Shown one piece after another: positions 9,709 to 18,255 of a stretch of 64,000 nt of DNA. The position numbers were made by a program, and so were the translations under genes. This DNA comes from Allolucifera butyrica (GTDB taxonomy: Bacteria > Bacillota > Negativicutes > Sporomusales > UPPP01): assembly GCF_900476375.1 (NCBI RefSeq), contig NZ_UPPP01000072.1, forward strand, positions 1 through 64,000, given 5' to 3'. The notes beneath the pieces are model-generated. The model was not told the DNA's origin. It saw nothing but the letters and a program-made list of their open reading frames with translations, and searched no databases. How positions within the stretch are numbered: position 1 is the stretch's first letter; every line of letters starts with the position of its first letter.

Positions 9709-11061
9709 TCAACAAACATTATGCTTATACCATGCTGTTTCCCGGAATCGTTTTAAATACAATCCCCCCCGTACCAGCCAATCAATGAACATTCCCAACC
9801 ATACCCCTTCTATTCCAAGTCCTAATCTTATACCAAGTAAATACCCGCCAAAAATCCTGAATAACCACATTCCAAGCAGCGAAATAATCATAGTATACGT
9901 AGCATCCCCAGCGCCTTTTAGACCGGCAGGTAAAACAAATGATAAGGCCCAGACTATCATAAAAACAGAGTTTGTCACTAGTAAGTCTACAGTCATTTTT
10001 ATAACAGTTAAATCTTTTGTATATAAGAGAACAATATACTTGTAAAACGGAATGCATGATATTGCAAATACGGTTAAAGAAACGGTAGCTAGTTTTAATA
10101 TATACACCAATATTTCTTTCGCCTTTAAAATATTTTTCTGTCCCATGTATTGTGCAACCATCATGGTTGCAACAACACCCAATGCATTTCCCGGTATATT
10201 TAATATTGCAGATATATATATCGCTATATAATTCGCTGCAATTGCCTCCGTCCCTAAACTTACAATAAAAACCTGGGTAATAATCTTACCTCCGTTAAAG
10301 AGCAAAGCTTCTAGTGTTGCTGGAATACTAACGCTAAAAATTTTTCTAATTAAAGAAAAATCGGGGACAAATGATAACGGCCGATTTAATTTCAGATAAT
10401 CAACCCCATTTATATAGGCCGCGATTGCCATTATGGCCCCTATTGCACGTGGAATGCCAATCCCGATTGCAGCTCCAGCAATGCCCAGTCCAGGAAACTC
10501 CAAAAAAGTTTCATTGATATGTATTCCATATATAAAAATATAACTTAAAATAACATTGAATCCGTTCATAATTATATTAATTTGCATAGGTAGTTTAGTA
10601 TTACCAGCCCCCCTGAATATTCCTGAAACAATCAACTCTATTGCAATGAAAGGATATGTATATATTGTTATTTGCCAAAATGCTATAGCATTATTCATTA
10701 CACTTGGTTCCGCTGCACCATATAAAAAAGACAAAATAGGATATTCATAATATCCAATTATTATCGTAATAAGAAGGGAAATCAATGTACCCATATATAA
10801 TATTTGTTTCCCGCTTTCATTCGATAAAGAGAGTTCTTTTTTTCCATAATATTGAGCTACAAGTACGGTTCCGCCTACCGCCAGGCCGGAAAAAGAATAG
10901 ATTACTACCATATTAAAAGAATCGATCATACCGATTGCGGAAATAACTTCCTTGCCCAAACTGCTGGCAATAATTGAATTTAAAAAGCCCATAATTAATA
11001 TACAGAATTGCTCCATAACAACCGGAAAGGCCAGATTTATAACCTCTTTGCGAAACATCAT
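9709..11061 (-). CDS. MATE family efflux transporter
   Basis: This 450-residue inner-membrane protein has about 12 hydrophobic segments in two similar halves, as expected for a MATE cation-coupled multidrug or metabolite exporter. Family blocks include VMEQFCILIMGFLNSIIAS, FRGAGNTKLPM, GLGIAGAAIGIGIPR and LKGAGDATYTM in the second half. The ATG at 11061 has AGGAG 6 nt upstream. It is a single gene, not closely linked to neighbours (about 180 bp from the PadR-type gene, about 390 bp from the PTS operon). The substrate is unknown. Confidence 0.9.
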   Translation of the reverse strand: MMFRKEVINLAFPVVMEQFCILIMGFLNSIIASSLGKEVISAIGMIDSFNMVVIYSFSGLAVGGTVLVAQYYGKKELSLSNESGKQILYMGTLISLLITIIIGYYEYPILSFLYGAAEPSVMNNAIAFWQITIYTYPFIAIELIVSGIFRGAGNTKLPMQINIIMNGFNVILSYIFIYGIHINETFLEFPGLGIAGAAIGIGIPRAIGAIMAIAAYINGVDYLKLNRPLSFVPDFSLIRKIFSVSIPATLEALLFNGGKIITQVFIVSLGTEAIAANYIAIYISAILNIPGNALGVVATMMVAQYMGQKNILKAKEILVYILKLATVSLTVFAISCIPFYKYIVLLYTKDLTVIKMTVDLLVTNSVFMIVWALSFVLPAGLKGAGDATYTMIISLLGMWLFRIFGGYLLGIRLGLGIEGVWLGMFIDWLVRGGLYLKRFRETAWYKHNVC

Positions 11062-11235
11062 ACCATGCTCCTATAATTTACATGAACCAGTGTCAATCTT
11101 ATGTGAAAAATATTCTTGACAACTATTAGAAAGTTTACTATTAATATTTAAAAAGTAAAAAATACCATAACTTAGTATAATCTATTTCAATTCCATATAC
11201 CAAAAAAAATATCTATCATATTGATGAAAAGAAAA

Positions 11236-11282
11236 ATAAGAACGAAATTTGATAGATTGCTCTGTCAATTTTCGCTCTTATT
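11236..11282 (-). terminator. Rho-independent terminator after PTS/aldolase operon
   Basis: Arms around 11236-11253 and 11265-11282 (AATAAGAACGAAA pairing with TTTCGCTCTTATT, one mismatch) form a hairpin. Read leftward it is followed by TTTTTCTTTTC. It begins 8 bp after the stop of the kinase-like gene and closes the operon that starts at 17068. Confidence 0.7.
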
Positions 11283-11289
11283 GGGTCTG

Positions 11290-11898
11290 TCAAAATTTTA
11301 GTATTCTTTCTAATTCCCGAAGTAATTCAGAATAATCAACAGCACTAAAATCCGTCATATCCATCTCAATTAAATGCCCTAACTCAAACGATCCATACCC
11401 CCGGGTTTGACACCGTACTATAAATTCCTTGTAGTCAAGCAAACCTTCCGCTTCCCTCCGGTTCTTTACCTTATCTCCATAGTGATAGCAATTAAGAATG
11501 TGCCCTGGATGCCGGTCCGGATCGATATCCCTTTTCTTCTGCCGTTCAAACAATACGTCTAAATTTCCAGTCAATCGGATCGTAATGATTTGATAGCCAT
11601 ATTGCTGAGACAAAAGTGCGATCCTTGACTTCTGTTTTTCACTAAAAGGATAATCCGAAATAATGGATGACCCTTCTCGCATGATTTTTTCCATTTCTGC
11701 GTAGTAATAATTCCAACTAAGCTGTATGACCGCTTCTTTTTTTTCTAAATTGTTAAATCCAAATTGATCCCAGAATCTCTCCTTGATATCGTCCGGTGAT
11801 ACGACAACAAAAGAATCTCTCCAATTAAGTATGGTATTGCACAAATATGTTTTTCCTGTACCCGGATATCCAGCCAATAATATAAGATTTTTCTGCAA
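11290..11898 (-). CDS. P-loop kinase-like protein of PTS/aldolase operon
   Basis: This 202-residue protein has a Walker A motif GYPGTGKT near the N-terminus and the layout of AAA_33-type small-molecule kinases (GYPGTGKTYLCN, VVSPDDIKERFW, a LID-like RDIDPDRHPGH block). The only in-frame start is TTG at 11898, with AAGGAG about 10 nt upstream; the long spacing and TTG codon suggest modest translation. It is the last gene of the operon, 36 bp after the aldolase gene. A role in phosphorylating a sugar or a sugar-derived product is inference; PTS substrates enter already phosphorylated, so a bisphosphate-forming kinase would make sense upstream of the aldolase. Confidence 0.65.
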   Translation of the reverse strand: MQKNLILLAGYPGTGKTYLCNTILNWRDSFVVVSPDDIKERFWDQFGFNNLEKKEAVIQLSWNYYYAEMEKIMREGSSIISDYPFSEKQKSRIALLSQQYGYQIITIRLTGNLDVLFERQKKRDIDPDRHPGHILNCYHYGDKVKNRREAEGLLDYKEFIVRCQTRGYGSFELGHLIEMDMTDFSAVDYSELLRELERILKF

Positions 11899-11934
11899 TT
11901 TACAAGTACTCCTTGTGTGCCGTTTAATCGTCTT

Positions 11935-12777
11935 TTAAGCGTTTAGGAAAATGCCAATTTTATTTTTAATCACACTAGCAACCGCTTCATTACAAGGAAC
12001 AATATTTTTTCGCAATGAAGTATTCTCTTTCGTTTGCGAAAATAACTTTGCCGCTTCTCTCGTCCACCCCACTAGCAATTCTGTTCCTACATTAAACTTG
12101 CGCACGCCATATTTTGTACATTGCTGAATATCTTCATCCTTTACACCGGTTCCGCCATGAATCACCAGCGGAATGTCCACTGTCTCATGGATTTCCTTTA
12201 GTAAGGGTATGTTTAATTCTGTCTTTGACTTATACTGGCCATGATTGGTACCGACCGCAACCGCTAAGGCGTCAATCCCCGTCTCCATAACAAAGCGTTT
12301 GGCATCTTCCGGGTTGGTATAAGCTTTTTGGCTCTCTTGCACGGCAGCGCCCTCTTCCATTCCGCCAATGGTTCCCAGTTCGCCTTCCACGGATACACCC
12401 CGCGCATGAGCGTACTCAACAACTTCCTGCGTTCTCAGCACATTTTCTTTAAAATGCAGGGACGAGCCGTCATACATAACCGAAGAATAGCCCGCATCAA
12501 TTGCCTTTCGTATATCGGCAAAATAATTGGCATGGTCTAAGTGCAGCACCACTTCAATACTTTCATACTCCGCCAAGTACTTACATACATTCGCAATCAC
12601 GCCATAGCCAATATACTCGGCCGTTCCTGCACTCGTCTGAATGATGATAGGCGATCCCATATCTTTTGCCGCCCGGATCATCGCCGGCAGCATTTCTAAA
12701 TTATGCATATTAAATGCCCCAACTGTAAAATTCAAGCGGATCGCTTTATCTGTTACTTTTTTTAAAGTCGCATACAT
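11935..12777 (-). CDS. Class II (zinc) ketose-bisphosphate aldolase
   Basis: This 280-residue cytoplasmic enzyme belongs to the fructose/tagatose-bisphosphate aldolase class II group and cleaves a ketose bisphosphate to dihydroxyacetone phosphate and an aldehyde. Key elements are GAFNMHNLE near the N-terminus, HLDHA (catalytic Asp and zinc His), VEGELGTIGG, GTNHGQY (zinc His), and HGGTG (zinc His). The start has GGAGGA 9 nt upstream. It lies in an ascorbate-type PTS operon, so it probably handles the phosphorylated form of the imported substrate. It is more diverged from the three aldolases at 36.7-44.9 kb than the pair at 36684 and 44044 are from each other. Confidence 0.9.
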   Translation of the reverse strand: MYATLKKVTDKAIRLNFTVGAFNMHNLEMLPAMIRAAKDMGSPIIIQTSAGTAEYIGYGVIANVCKYLAEYESIEVVLHLDHANYFADIRKAIDAGYSSVMYDGSSLHFKENVLRTQEVVEYAHARGVSVEGELGTIGGMEEGAAVQESQKAYTNPEDAKRFVMETGIDALAVAVGTNHGQYKSKTELNIPLLKEIHETVDIPLVIHGGTGVKDEDIQQCTKYGVRKFNVGTELLVGWTREAAKLFSQTKENTSLRKNIVPCNEAVASVIKNKIGIFLNA

Positions 12778-12822
12778 ACCATATTTCCTCCTACGTTATT
12801 CTGACTAAAAGCTATAGTCCCA

Positions 12823-13212
12823 TCAATCTAAGCCGCGGATTACATCCTTAGAAAGCTTCATTAAATCATCAATCTTATTCAAATATTGCTGTACCTGTTT
12901 ATCATCATTGCTTAGAGCAGCGTCTTTTCTCTTGATATTGTATAATTTTAGTAAATCTGTATAGGCTTTGCCCAAGGAACGATTTTCTTGGATGCTCAAC
13001 TCATAATATTGGATAGCAGCATCTGTTTCTTGCAGTGCAAATAAGCTGCTGCCTAATTCATTTAATATCTTCGTTCTCAAATCACCGTTTGCTACCTCTA
13101 ATTCATTTTTCAGCCGTTCAATTTTAACACGCAGCTCCGGCCTAATAACCGCCCTTTTTATTGTATTTGCCGGCGCATCTGTCGATTGATTTTTTTTCCT
13201 AAAGAAGAACAT
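12823..13212 (-). CDS. Small TPR-like protein in PTS operon
   Basis: This 129-residue protein is cytoplasmic and mostly helical. The middle (about residues 30-95) reads like a tetratricopeptide unit: a LGSSLFALQETDAAIQYYEL pattern followed by a second helical pair. Its N-terminus (MFFFRKKN) is hydrophobic and basic. It lies 18 bp after the EIIC gene and 45 bp before the aldolase gene, so it is cotranscribed. I do not know a function; protein-protein contact with the PTS membrane component or aldolase is a possibility suggested only by the TPR-like pattern and position. Confidence 0.6.
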   Translation of the reverse strand: MFFFRKKNQSTDAPANTIKRAVIRPELRVKIERLKNELEVANGDLRTKILNELGSSLFALQETDAAIQYYELSIQENRSLGKAYTDLLKLYNIKRKDAALSNDDKQVQQYLNKIDDLMKLSKDVIRGLD

Positions 13213-13230
13213 GCAAATTCCCTCTTTTTC

Positions 13231-14511
13231 TTAGAATATACTCATCAATGGTGTAATAATCCAAGCGTACAGTAATGCGGCAGTGACCGTATCCACATCC
13301 GTAGCCGTTGCATTGGCAAATCCCAGGTTACTAAATATAGTCACCAACAGCGCCGGCAGCAGTGTGATAAAAAATCCATGGGCAACACCGCCAATGACCG
13401 CGCCCCGTTTACCACCGGTAGCATTGCCAAAAATCCCTGCCGTGCCGCCGGCAAAAAAGTTGGTCAACATACCCGGCAAGATCATCGCTAACCCAAACAT
13501 CGGTAATACAAACATCGCAATAACGGTACCAATCGTAGTACTCACGAAACCAATGATAACGGCATGCGGCGCATAGGGAAACAGCACCGGACAATCCAGC
13601 GCCGGTATAGCATCCGGCACTAATTTCATGGCAATACCGCGGAATGCAGGCACAATTTCTGCTAAAATCAACCGCACACCGGCCAGCAATACATAAACCC
13701 CAACGACAAACTGAATCGCTTGCAAAAATGCATATACCAAATAATCCGTATGTCCGGCTAACTTCGCACCAAACTCAGGGCCGGCAAAAAACGCAGTGAT
13801 TAAATATAGCGGTACCATAACAACCATAACCGATAGATATGTATCTTGTAAAAACTCAAATCCCTTAGGAAGCTTGATATCCTCAGTCGATTCTTCCGGA
13901 TTGCCAACCAGTTTGGCTATCCCTGCTTCAAATAAATAACCGATGGTGCAAAAATGTCCCAGGGCAATATCATCACTGCCGGTTATCTTACGGACTAAAG
14001 GCTGGGCAATAGCCGGCATAGCTACAGCAAAAATGCCCCCGACAACCCCGCCAACAATAATCAGGGTTACCCCTCTAAAACCTGCGCTATAACCAAATAC
14101 CGTACACATCGTGGCCATCCACAGAATCGCCTGACCGGTTAAAAAGATGTATTTCCATTTCGTATAACGCGCAATGATAATATTAACAACAAAGATAGCC
14201 AGAAAAGTAAAAGCAATCGGACTGCCCAGCCCCAATTCATTCATGGCCTGCCCGTTAATCGCTTCTATGGAAGGTATGATACCTTGCATATGAAATCCTT
14301 CCGTAAAAATCTTGCCAAAATAAATCAAACTGCCAACGATGATGCCGGCGCCAGCAGATAACACCATGAATCCTAACAGGGTCTTAAACGTTCCTGCGAT
14401 TGTCTGCCCAATGGATTTTTTCTGCAAAATCAAGCCAAGCATTGCAATTAAAGCAATCGTAATGGCCGCTTGCGTCAAAATGTTGGTAATGATGAAATTG
14501 ATAATTGACAC
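13231..14511 (-). CDS. PTS EIIC component, ascorbate (UlaA/SgaT) type
   Basis: This 426-residue membrane protein has about 11 hydrophobic segments and resembles the UlaA/SgaT ascorbate-type EIIC. Matching blocks are an N-terminal ILTQAAITIALIAMLGLILQ, KTLLGFMVLSAGAGI, a central IALGHFCTIGYLFEAGIAKLVG and GGTAGIFGNATGGKRGAVIGG. The start is GTG at 14511, with GGGGG 7 nt upstream. It forms the channel that imports and phosphorylates a substrate with the EIIB at 14544-14849. UlaA relatives also carry other polyols and acids, so ascorbate is only one option, and the aldolase in this operon argues for a different sugar. Confidence 0.85.
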   Translation of the reverse strand: MSIINFIITNILTQAAITIALIAMLGLILQKKSIGQTIAGTFKTLLGFMVLSAGAGIIVGSLIYFGKIFTEGFHMQGIIPSIEAINGQAMNELGLGSPIAFTFLAIFVVNIIIARYTKWKYIFLTGQAILWMATMCTVFGYSAGFRGVTLIIVGGVVGGIFAVAMPAIAQPLVRKITGSDDIALGHFCTIGYLFEAGIAKLVGNPEESTEDIKLPKGFEFLQDTYLSVMVVMVPLYLITAFFAGPEFGAKLAGHTDYLVYAFLQAIQFVVGVYVLLAGVRLILAEIVPAFRGIAMKLVPDAIPALDCPVLFPYAPHAVIIGFVSTTIGTVIAMFVLPMFGLAMILPGMLTNFFAGGTAGIFGNATGGKRGAVIGGVAHGFFITLLPALLVTIFSNLGFANATATDVDTVTAALLYAWIITPLMSIF

Positions 14512-14543
14512 AACGATTCCCCCTCATTCTTTTATCGTTAGCT

Positions 14544-14849
14544 CTATAGCACACCTTTGTCCTGTAATAACGGAGTCAGTTTCTCTTCGATTTCTGCTTT
14601 ACTGACAATATTTTTCAAATATACGATTGTCGTTGTATCCGGAATCGTAAACTGTTCAAATTGGGTTTTAAAATTCATGGCTGTAATGATGACTTCCGGA
14701 TTCATGGAAACCGCCGACGAAATGTCACAATGATCCAAATCCGCTTCCACCCCCATTTTATTCAAAACATCTTCAACACTCATTTGACAGGCAAAACTGC
14801 TGCCCAGCCCTGCTCCGCACACCATTAACATCTTAATTTTTTTCCTCAT
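14544..14849 (-). CDS. PTS EIIB component, ascorbate type
   Basis: This 101-residue EIIB domain protein carries the phospho-accepting cysteine in VCGAGLGSS at about C11, the P-loop of the SgaB/UlaB family. The start at 14849 is chosen because AGAGGGG lies just upstream and the EIIB fold begins at once; an ORF extends further to 14903 without support. The gene is 32 bp upstream of the EIIC gene. No separate EIIA gene exists in the operon, so phosphate must come from the EIIA domain of the regulator at 14942-17068 or from elsewhere. Confidence 0.85.
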   Translation of the reverse strand: MRKKIKMLMVCGAGLGSSFACQMSVEDVLNKMGVEADLDHCDISSAVSMNPEVIITAMNFKTQFEQFTIPDTTTIVYLKNIVSKAEIEEKLTPLLQDKGVL

Positions 14850-14941
14850 CTCTACCCCTCTTTTTAAATAATTCGAAACTTTTCCGCCAGTATGCAACGG
14901 CATCCCGGGCGTTTGTAAAACCGCTAGTCTTTTTTAATCAT

Positions 14942-17068
14942 CTATAAGCCCTCCTCAAACTCAACCAATACCCGTTTTAAATCATCAACAGTATACTGGT
15001 TTGATATTTTATCAATTTTGCATTCTTCAGCAATAATATTTACAATCGATTTCATGACTTTCAAATGCGAAAAATTGTCAATGGCCGCTAAACAGAAAAT
15101 TAATTTAACAGGATCATTTGACTCATGACCAAAATAAATTGGTTCTTTTAATGTCATGATACTCAATCCTAATTTAGCGGCGCCATCTTCCGGCCGCGCA
15201 TGAGCAAGCGCAACCCCTTTTGCGACAACGATATAGGGGCCATATTTTTTGACTGCCCCAATCATCGCGTCAACATAGTCCTGATTGATATAGTGATCCT
15301 CAAGTAATGGCTGCGCAGCATCTTTAATACAGGTCTCCCAATCTTTTGATGTATGCTGCAATAAAATATGATGGTCTTTAACGACTTCCTGGATCATTGG
15401 CTGAACCCCCTGCCGGTTAAGAATGATTTTGTTTTTCTCAAATAGATCCTCAAGCTCTTCGATAAAATTTCCCATCTTTATTTTCATGCTGTGTTTTTCA
15501 GCAATTTTACAAATGTCTTTAAAAAAATTAACTGCGTCAAAATTGGCTCCCCCCGTTTTTTTTATATCCGGATTACTTTCGATGAATTTTTTAATTTTTT
15601 TCCGGTCATACTCTGTCAAAACCGGATCTATCTTAAGCGAAGGCAGATTTTTAATTTCGATATCAATTGTTTTTAAGGCAAAATCTGCTCCCAGGCGCTT
15701 AATCGCAGGAAGATCGTAACCATTCACAACCCCAATGACATCAAACTGATAATATTTCTTTAGATTCTCCGCTAATAATTCACCGGTTGCCACACCATGG
15801 CCACAAATAACCACAACCCGGTATTTTCCCGGATTATGCTGAGCAAGCTTTTCCTCGGAAGCACTAAAGTGGAGTGTGATATAGGCAATTTCTTCTTCTG
15901 AAATCTTCTGGCGGCAATATTCTTCTACGATGCTGACGGCTTTACAAACTGCATTATACGTAATGCTGTATTGCTCCATAATCATATTTTTAAGAGGATT
16001 AAAGATGCTAACCCCATTTTTACTCCGGTTAACCAAAGGCTCGATATGGTTGAATAGCCGTTCAAACAGCTCTTTATCGTCGAGAAAAGGAATGGATGTT
16101 ATCTTTTCCATTTCTTTAATCAACTGAATTGTCAGCAATTGCAATCCACCCCAGTCGATTTTTAAAGCAGCCGGATTTCTGATATTGAAACTATCAATAA
16201 TAAAACATAGATAATACCGTTCATATTCACTGATTTCGCTGGCATTAATCCCCATGACTTCTTGCAATAACTGGATAACTATATGATAGGAATGCAATTT
16301 CTCATAGCGAAGTGGCAGACTATTCGTACTATTTACCAGATAACCTTGGGTAAAACGTTTATACCAGATAGCAAAAATAACAGACATTTGCCGGCAGTGC
16401 ATTTCATTAAAAGCTAACCCATCGGTTCGTGCAATTTGTTGGAGAGACTGATAAATTTTAAAAAGAATCTCTTCCTGCAAATAAGACGTGACGATCTTTT
16501 CTTTCTTAGAAAAAATTGAACGGCTGCTGCAATGATCCATCATCATTTCTAAATTGATATATTTATTAATGACATTATTAATAAATAAACGAATTGACCA
16601 TTCATCTCCAAGAAACTTGAAACCCTCTTTCGGTACGCTTTTGACCGCCACCCCATATTCCTGAGCCTGTTTGCGAATGGTCTTCATATCTGAATCGATA
16701 GAACTTTTGCTGGTAATCAAATCTTCAATAAAAGCAGTGGCAAAGGACGGTGTCTTTTCGTCTAAAATCGAAAATAGAATCATGAGTACCCGCTCTTCCA
16801 CCGAATAATACTCCGCATGATATTGCGCGGATTTAAGCAAATAAGAAAATTGCTCTTTTTGAGAAGCCGTAAATTGTAATTTAACACCAAGCTTGCGATC
16901 CTGCTCAATCTGCGGTAAGTGATTTTGCTGTAAAAGTTGATTGGCTTGTTCTAAATAATACCGGATTGTTCTTTCGGACCTTTGCAATATTGTTTTCAGT
17001 TCATGGTACGTAGTATATTCTTGGCGTGACGCTAAGAGCAAAATTAACTCTACTTCTTTGCCAGTCAT
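14942..17068 (-). CDS. PRD activator with EIIB- and EIIA-like domains (MtlR/LicR type)
   Basis: This 708-residue regulator has an N-terminal helix-turn-helix (about residues 1-60), a second DNA-binding-like region, two PRD domains (about 180-400), an EIIB-like domain with VVICGHGVATGELLAENL, and a C-terminal EIIA (PTS-2 type) domain with phospho-histidine in VALAHARPEDGA. Such proteins activate operons when PTS phosphorylation signals substrate. The start is ATG at 17068 with AGAGG 8 nt upstream; GTG at 17077 overlaps that site. It heads the operon. The C-terminal EIIA is the only EIIA near this PTS, so the protein may both sense and donate phosphate. Confidence 0.88.
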   Translation of the reverse strand: MTGKEVELILLLASRQEYTTYHELKTILQRSERTIRYYLEQANQLLQQNHLPQIEQDRKLGVKLQFTASQKEQFSYLLKSAQYHAEYYSVEERVLMILFSILDEKTPSFATAFIEDLITSKSSIDSDMKTIRKQAQEYGVAVKSVPKEGFKFLGDEWSIRLFINNVINKYINLEMMMDHCSSRSIFSKKEKIVTSYLQEEILFKIYQSLQQIARTDGLAFNEMHCRQMSVIFAIWYKRFTQGYLVNSTNSLPLRYEKLHSYHIVIQLLQEVMGINASEISEYERYYLCFIIDSFNIRNPAALKIDWGGLQLLTIQLIKEMEKITSIPFLDDKELFERLFNHIEPLVNRSKNGVSIFNPLKNMIMEQYSITYNAVCKAVSIVEEYCRQKISEEEIAYITLHFSASEEKLAQHNPGKYRVVVICGHGVATGELLAENLKKYYQFDVIGVVNGYDLPAIKRLGADFALKTIDIEIKNLPSLKIDPVLTEYDRKKIKKFIESNPDIKKTGGANFDAVNFFKDICKIAEKHSMKIKMGNFIEELEDLFEKNKIILNRQGVQPMIQEVVKDHHILLQHTSKDWETCIKDAAQPLLEDHYINQDYVDAMIGAVKKYGPYIVVAKGVALAHARPEDGAAKLGLSIMTLKEPIYFGHESNDPVKLIFCLAAIDNFSHLKVMKSIVNIIAEECKIDKISNQYTVDDLKRVLVEFEEGL

Positions 17069-17160
17069 GGTGTCCACCTCTCATGTTTAGTATAAAGACG
17101 AAGGGTAATCGGAAAAAGTAGAACTTTTTGCAAGATGTTTTTGCAAAATCTCATGCATAA

Positions 17161-17280
17161 TTAAGCAATAATCCTTTTAACGCCTGTCCATTTCCCGGTG
17201 CAGCCGCTTACATCTTCACCGGCATAGCAGGTTTTTTCGCTGATATGGCCCGTCTTACTTTTGTTTTTAATGTAAAATAA
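17161..17280 (+). pseudogene. Remnant resembling DUF1328 membrane protein
   Basis: An open frame without a start reads PGAAAYIFTGIAGFFADMAR and ends ...TFVFNVK, then stop. The pattern G-I-A-G-x-x-A-x-x-A-R and the F-rich tail resemble the second helix of small DUF1328 (YtjA-type) membrane proteins. No start codon or first helix can be found, so it is at most a degraded fragment. The match is by eye and could be chance. Confidence 0.3.
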
Positions 17281-17282
17281 AT

Positions 17283-17311
17283 TTGACATTATGATAAATA
17301 TATTCTACAAT
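17283..17311 (+). promoter_or_regulatory. Sigma-70 promoter of XRE gene
   Basis: TTGACA (17283-17288), a 17-bp spacer and TACAAT (17306-17311) form a near-consensus promoter. It lies about 35 bp before the start codon of the XRE regulator and probably drives that gene and its membrane-protein partner. Confidence 0.75.
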
Positions 17312-17345
17312 TGTAAATGGAAATTCACTGAGAATGGGGATAAAA

Positions 17346-17573
17346 ATGACTAAACCAACCATGCAATTAAAAATCTCCAATCGTTTGCACGTTCTCCGCG
17401 CAGAACACAGAATGACCCAGGAACAACTTGCCAAAGAAATCGGCGTAACCCGTGCAACGATTATCGCAATTGAAGGGGGAGGATATAATCCGTCGCTGGA
17501 GCTTGCTTTTCGTCTTGCCCGTTATTTCAAAACAGATATTAATACTATTTTTTCAGTTGAGGAGAGTAAATAA
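17346..17573 (+). CDS. Small XRE (YozG-type) transcriptional regulator
   Basis: This 75-residue protein is almost entirely one helix-turn-helix domain (RLHVLRAEHRMTQEQLAKEI then GVTRATIIAIEGGGYNPSLEL). That is the size and pattern of YozG-like XRE regulators that pair with a small membrane protein. I start at the ATG at 17346, with TGGGGA 6-7 nt upstream; an in-frame ATG at 17334 has no clear ribosome site. The downstream membrane gene starts right after the stop, so the two are cotranslated. It probably autoregulates, which is inference. Confidence 0.85.
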   Translation: MTKPTMQLKISNRLHVLRAEHRMTQEQLAKEIGVTRATIIAIEGGGYNPSLELAFRLARYFKTDINTIFSVEESK

Positions 17574-18170
17574 ATGAAAAAACTGGATTCCCTTTTATTA
17601 AAAGTATTTTTATATGGGTTGCCGCTTATTATTGTTCTGGCTGTCTTTTCCTATCTGCATGATTCCGGGATCATTGCCTCCGCTTATAGCTACCTAGAAC
17701 ATTTATATAATTTTGCCGGATTCATGTTCGCATTGTGGATGCTGCTTTCGGTTTATTTGGGTATCCGGTTGATGTTTTCCGGAACGTTCCGGGAAAAAGT
17801 GCTGACCCGAATCACGTTTATAAAAGAGCGCGATGAGCGGGAAGTAATGTTAACCGGAAAGGCTGCCAAAACAACCATGCTTACCACGTTGGCAATCCTG
17901 ATTTTTTTCTTTTGCCTTTCGTGCTTTCAAGTTTCTGTTTATCGTATCCCACCGGAAAATGCGGTCCATGGGAAGACCGGGGTTATTTCCATCGGTTTAA
18001 ATTTTTCATTACTGGAAAATCCGCCTCAGGATGCCCCGCAGACTTCCGGACAAAAACAAAATATTTTCACCTACAGCGGATTGCCTGTTTCCAATTCAGC
18101 CGTCATTCTGGGAGTAATAGCATGGCAGATAATCGCTTATAACTATTCGATGCGGCGCTTAATGAAATAA
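17574..18170 (+). CDS. Four-helix membrane protein paired with XRE regulator
   Basis: This 198-residue protein has hydrophobic segments near residues 13-30, 45-65, 100-120 and 170-190. Between them is FIKERDEREVMLTGKAAKTT, a motif typical of small membrane proteins encoded beside YozG-type XRE regulators (DUF2178-like layout). Its start codon directly follows the stop codon of the XRE gene, with GAGGAG inside the upstream gene. The function is unknown. A modulator of the regulator at the membrane is possible, but the sequence does not prove this. Confidence 0.65.
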   Translation: MKKLDSLLLKVFLYGLPLIIVLAVFSYLHDSGIIASAYSYLEHLYNFAGFMFALWMLLSVYLGIRLMFSGTFREKVLTRITFIKERDEREVMLTGKAAKTTMLTTLAILIFFFCLSCFQVSVYRIPPENAVHGKTGVISIGLNFSLLENPPQDAPQTSGQKQNIFTYSGLPVSNSAVILGVIAWQIIAYNYSMRRLMK

Positions 18171-18255
18171 TAGCAAGAGAGTAGTGTCGACCTGCTCTGC
18201 CGGATCTTTACATAGATGAAGCAGCGAATTTTCAAAAGAAAGGGTGCAAGAAGTT

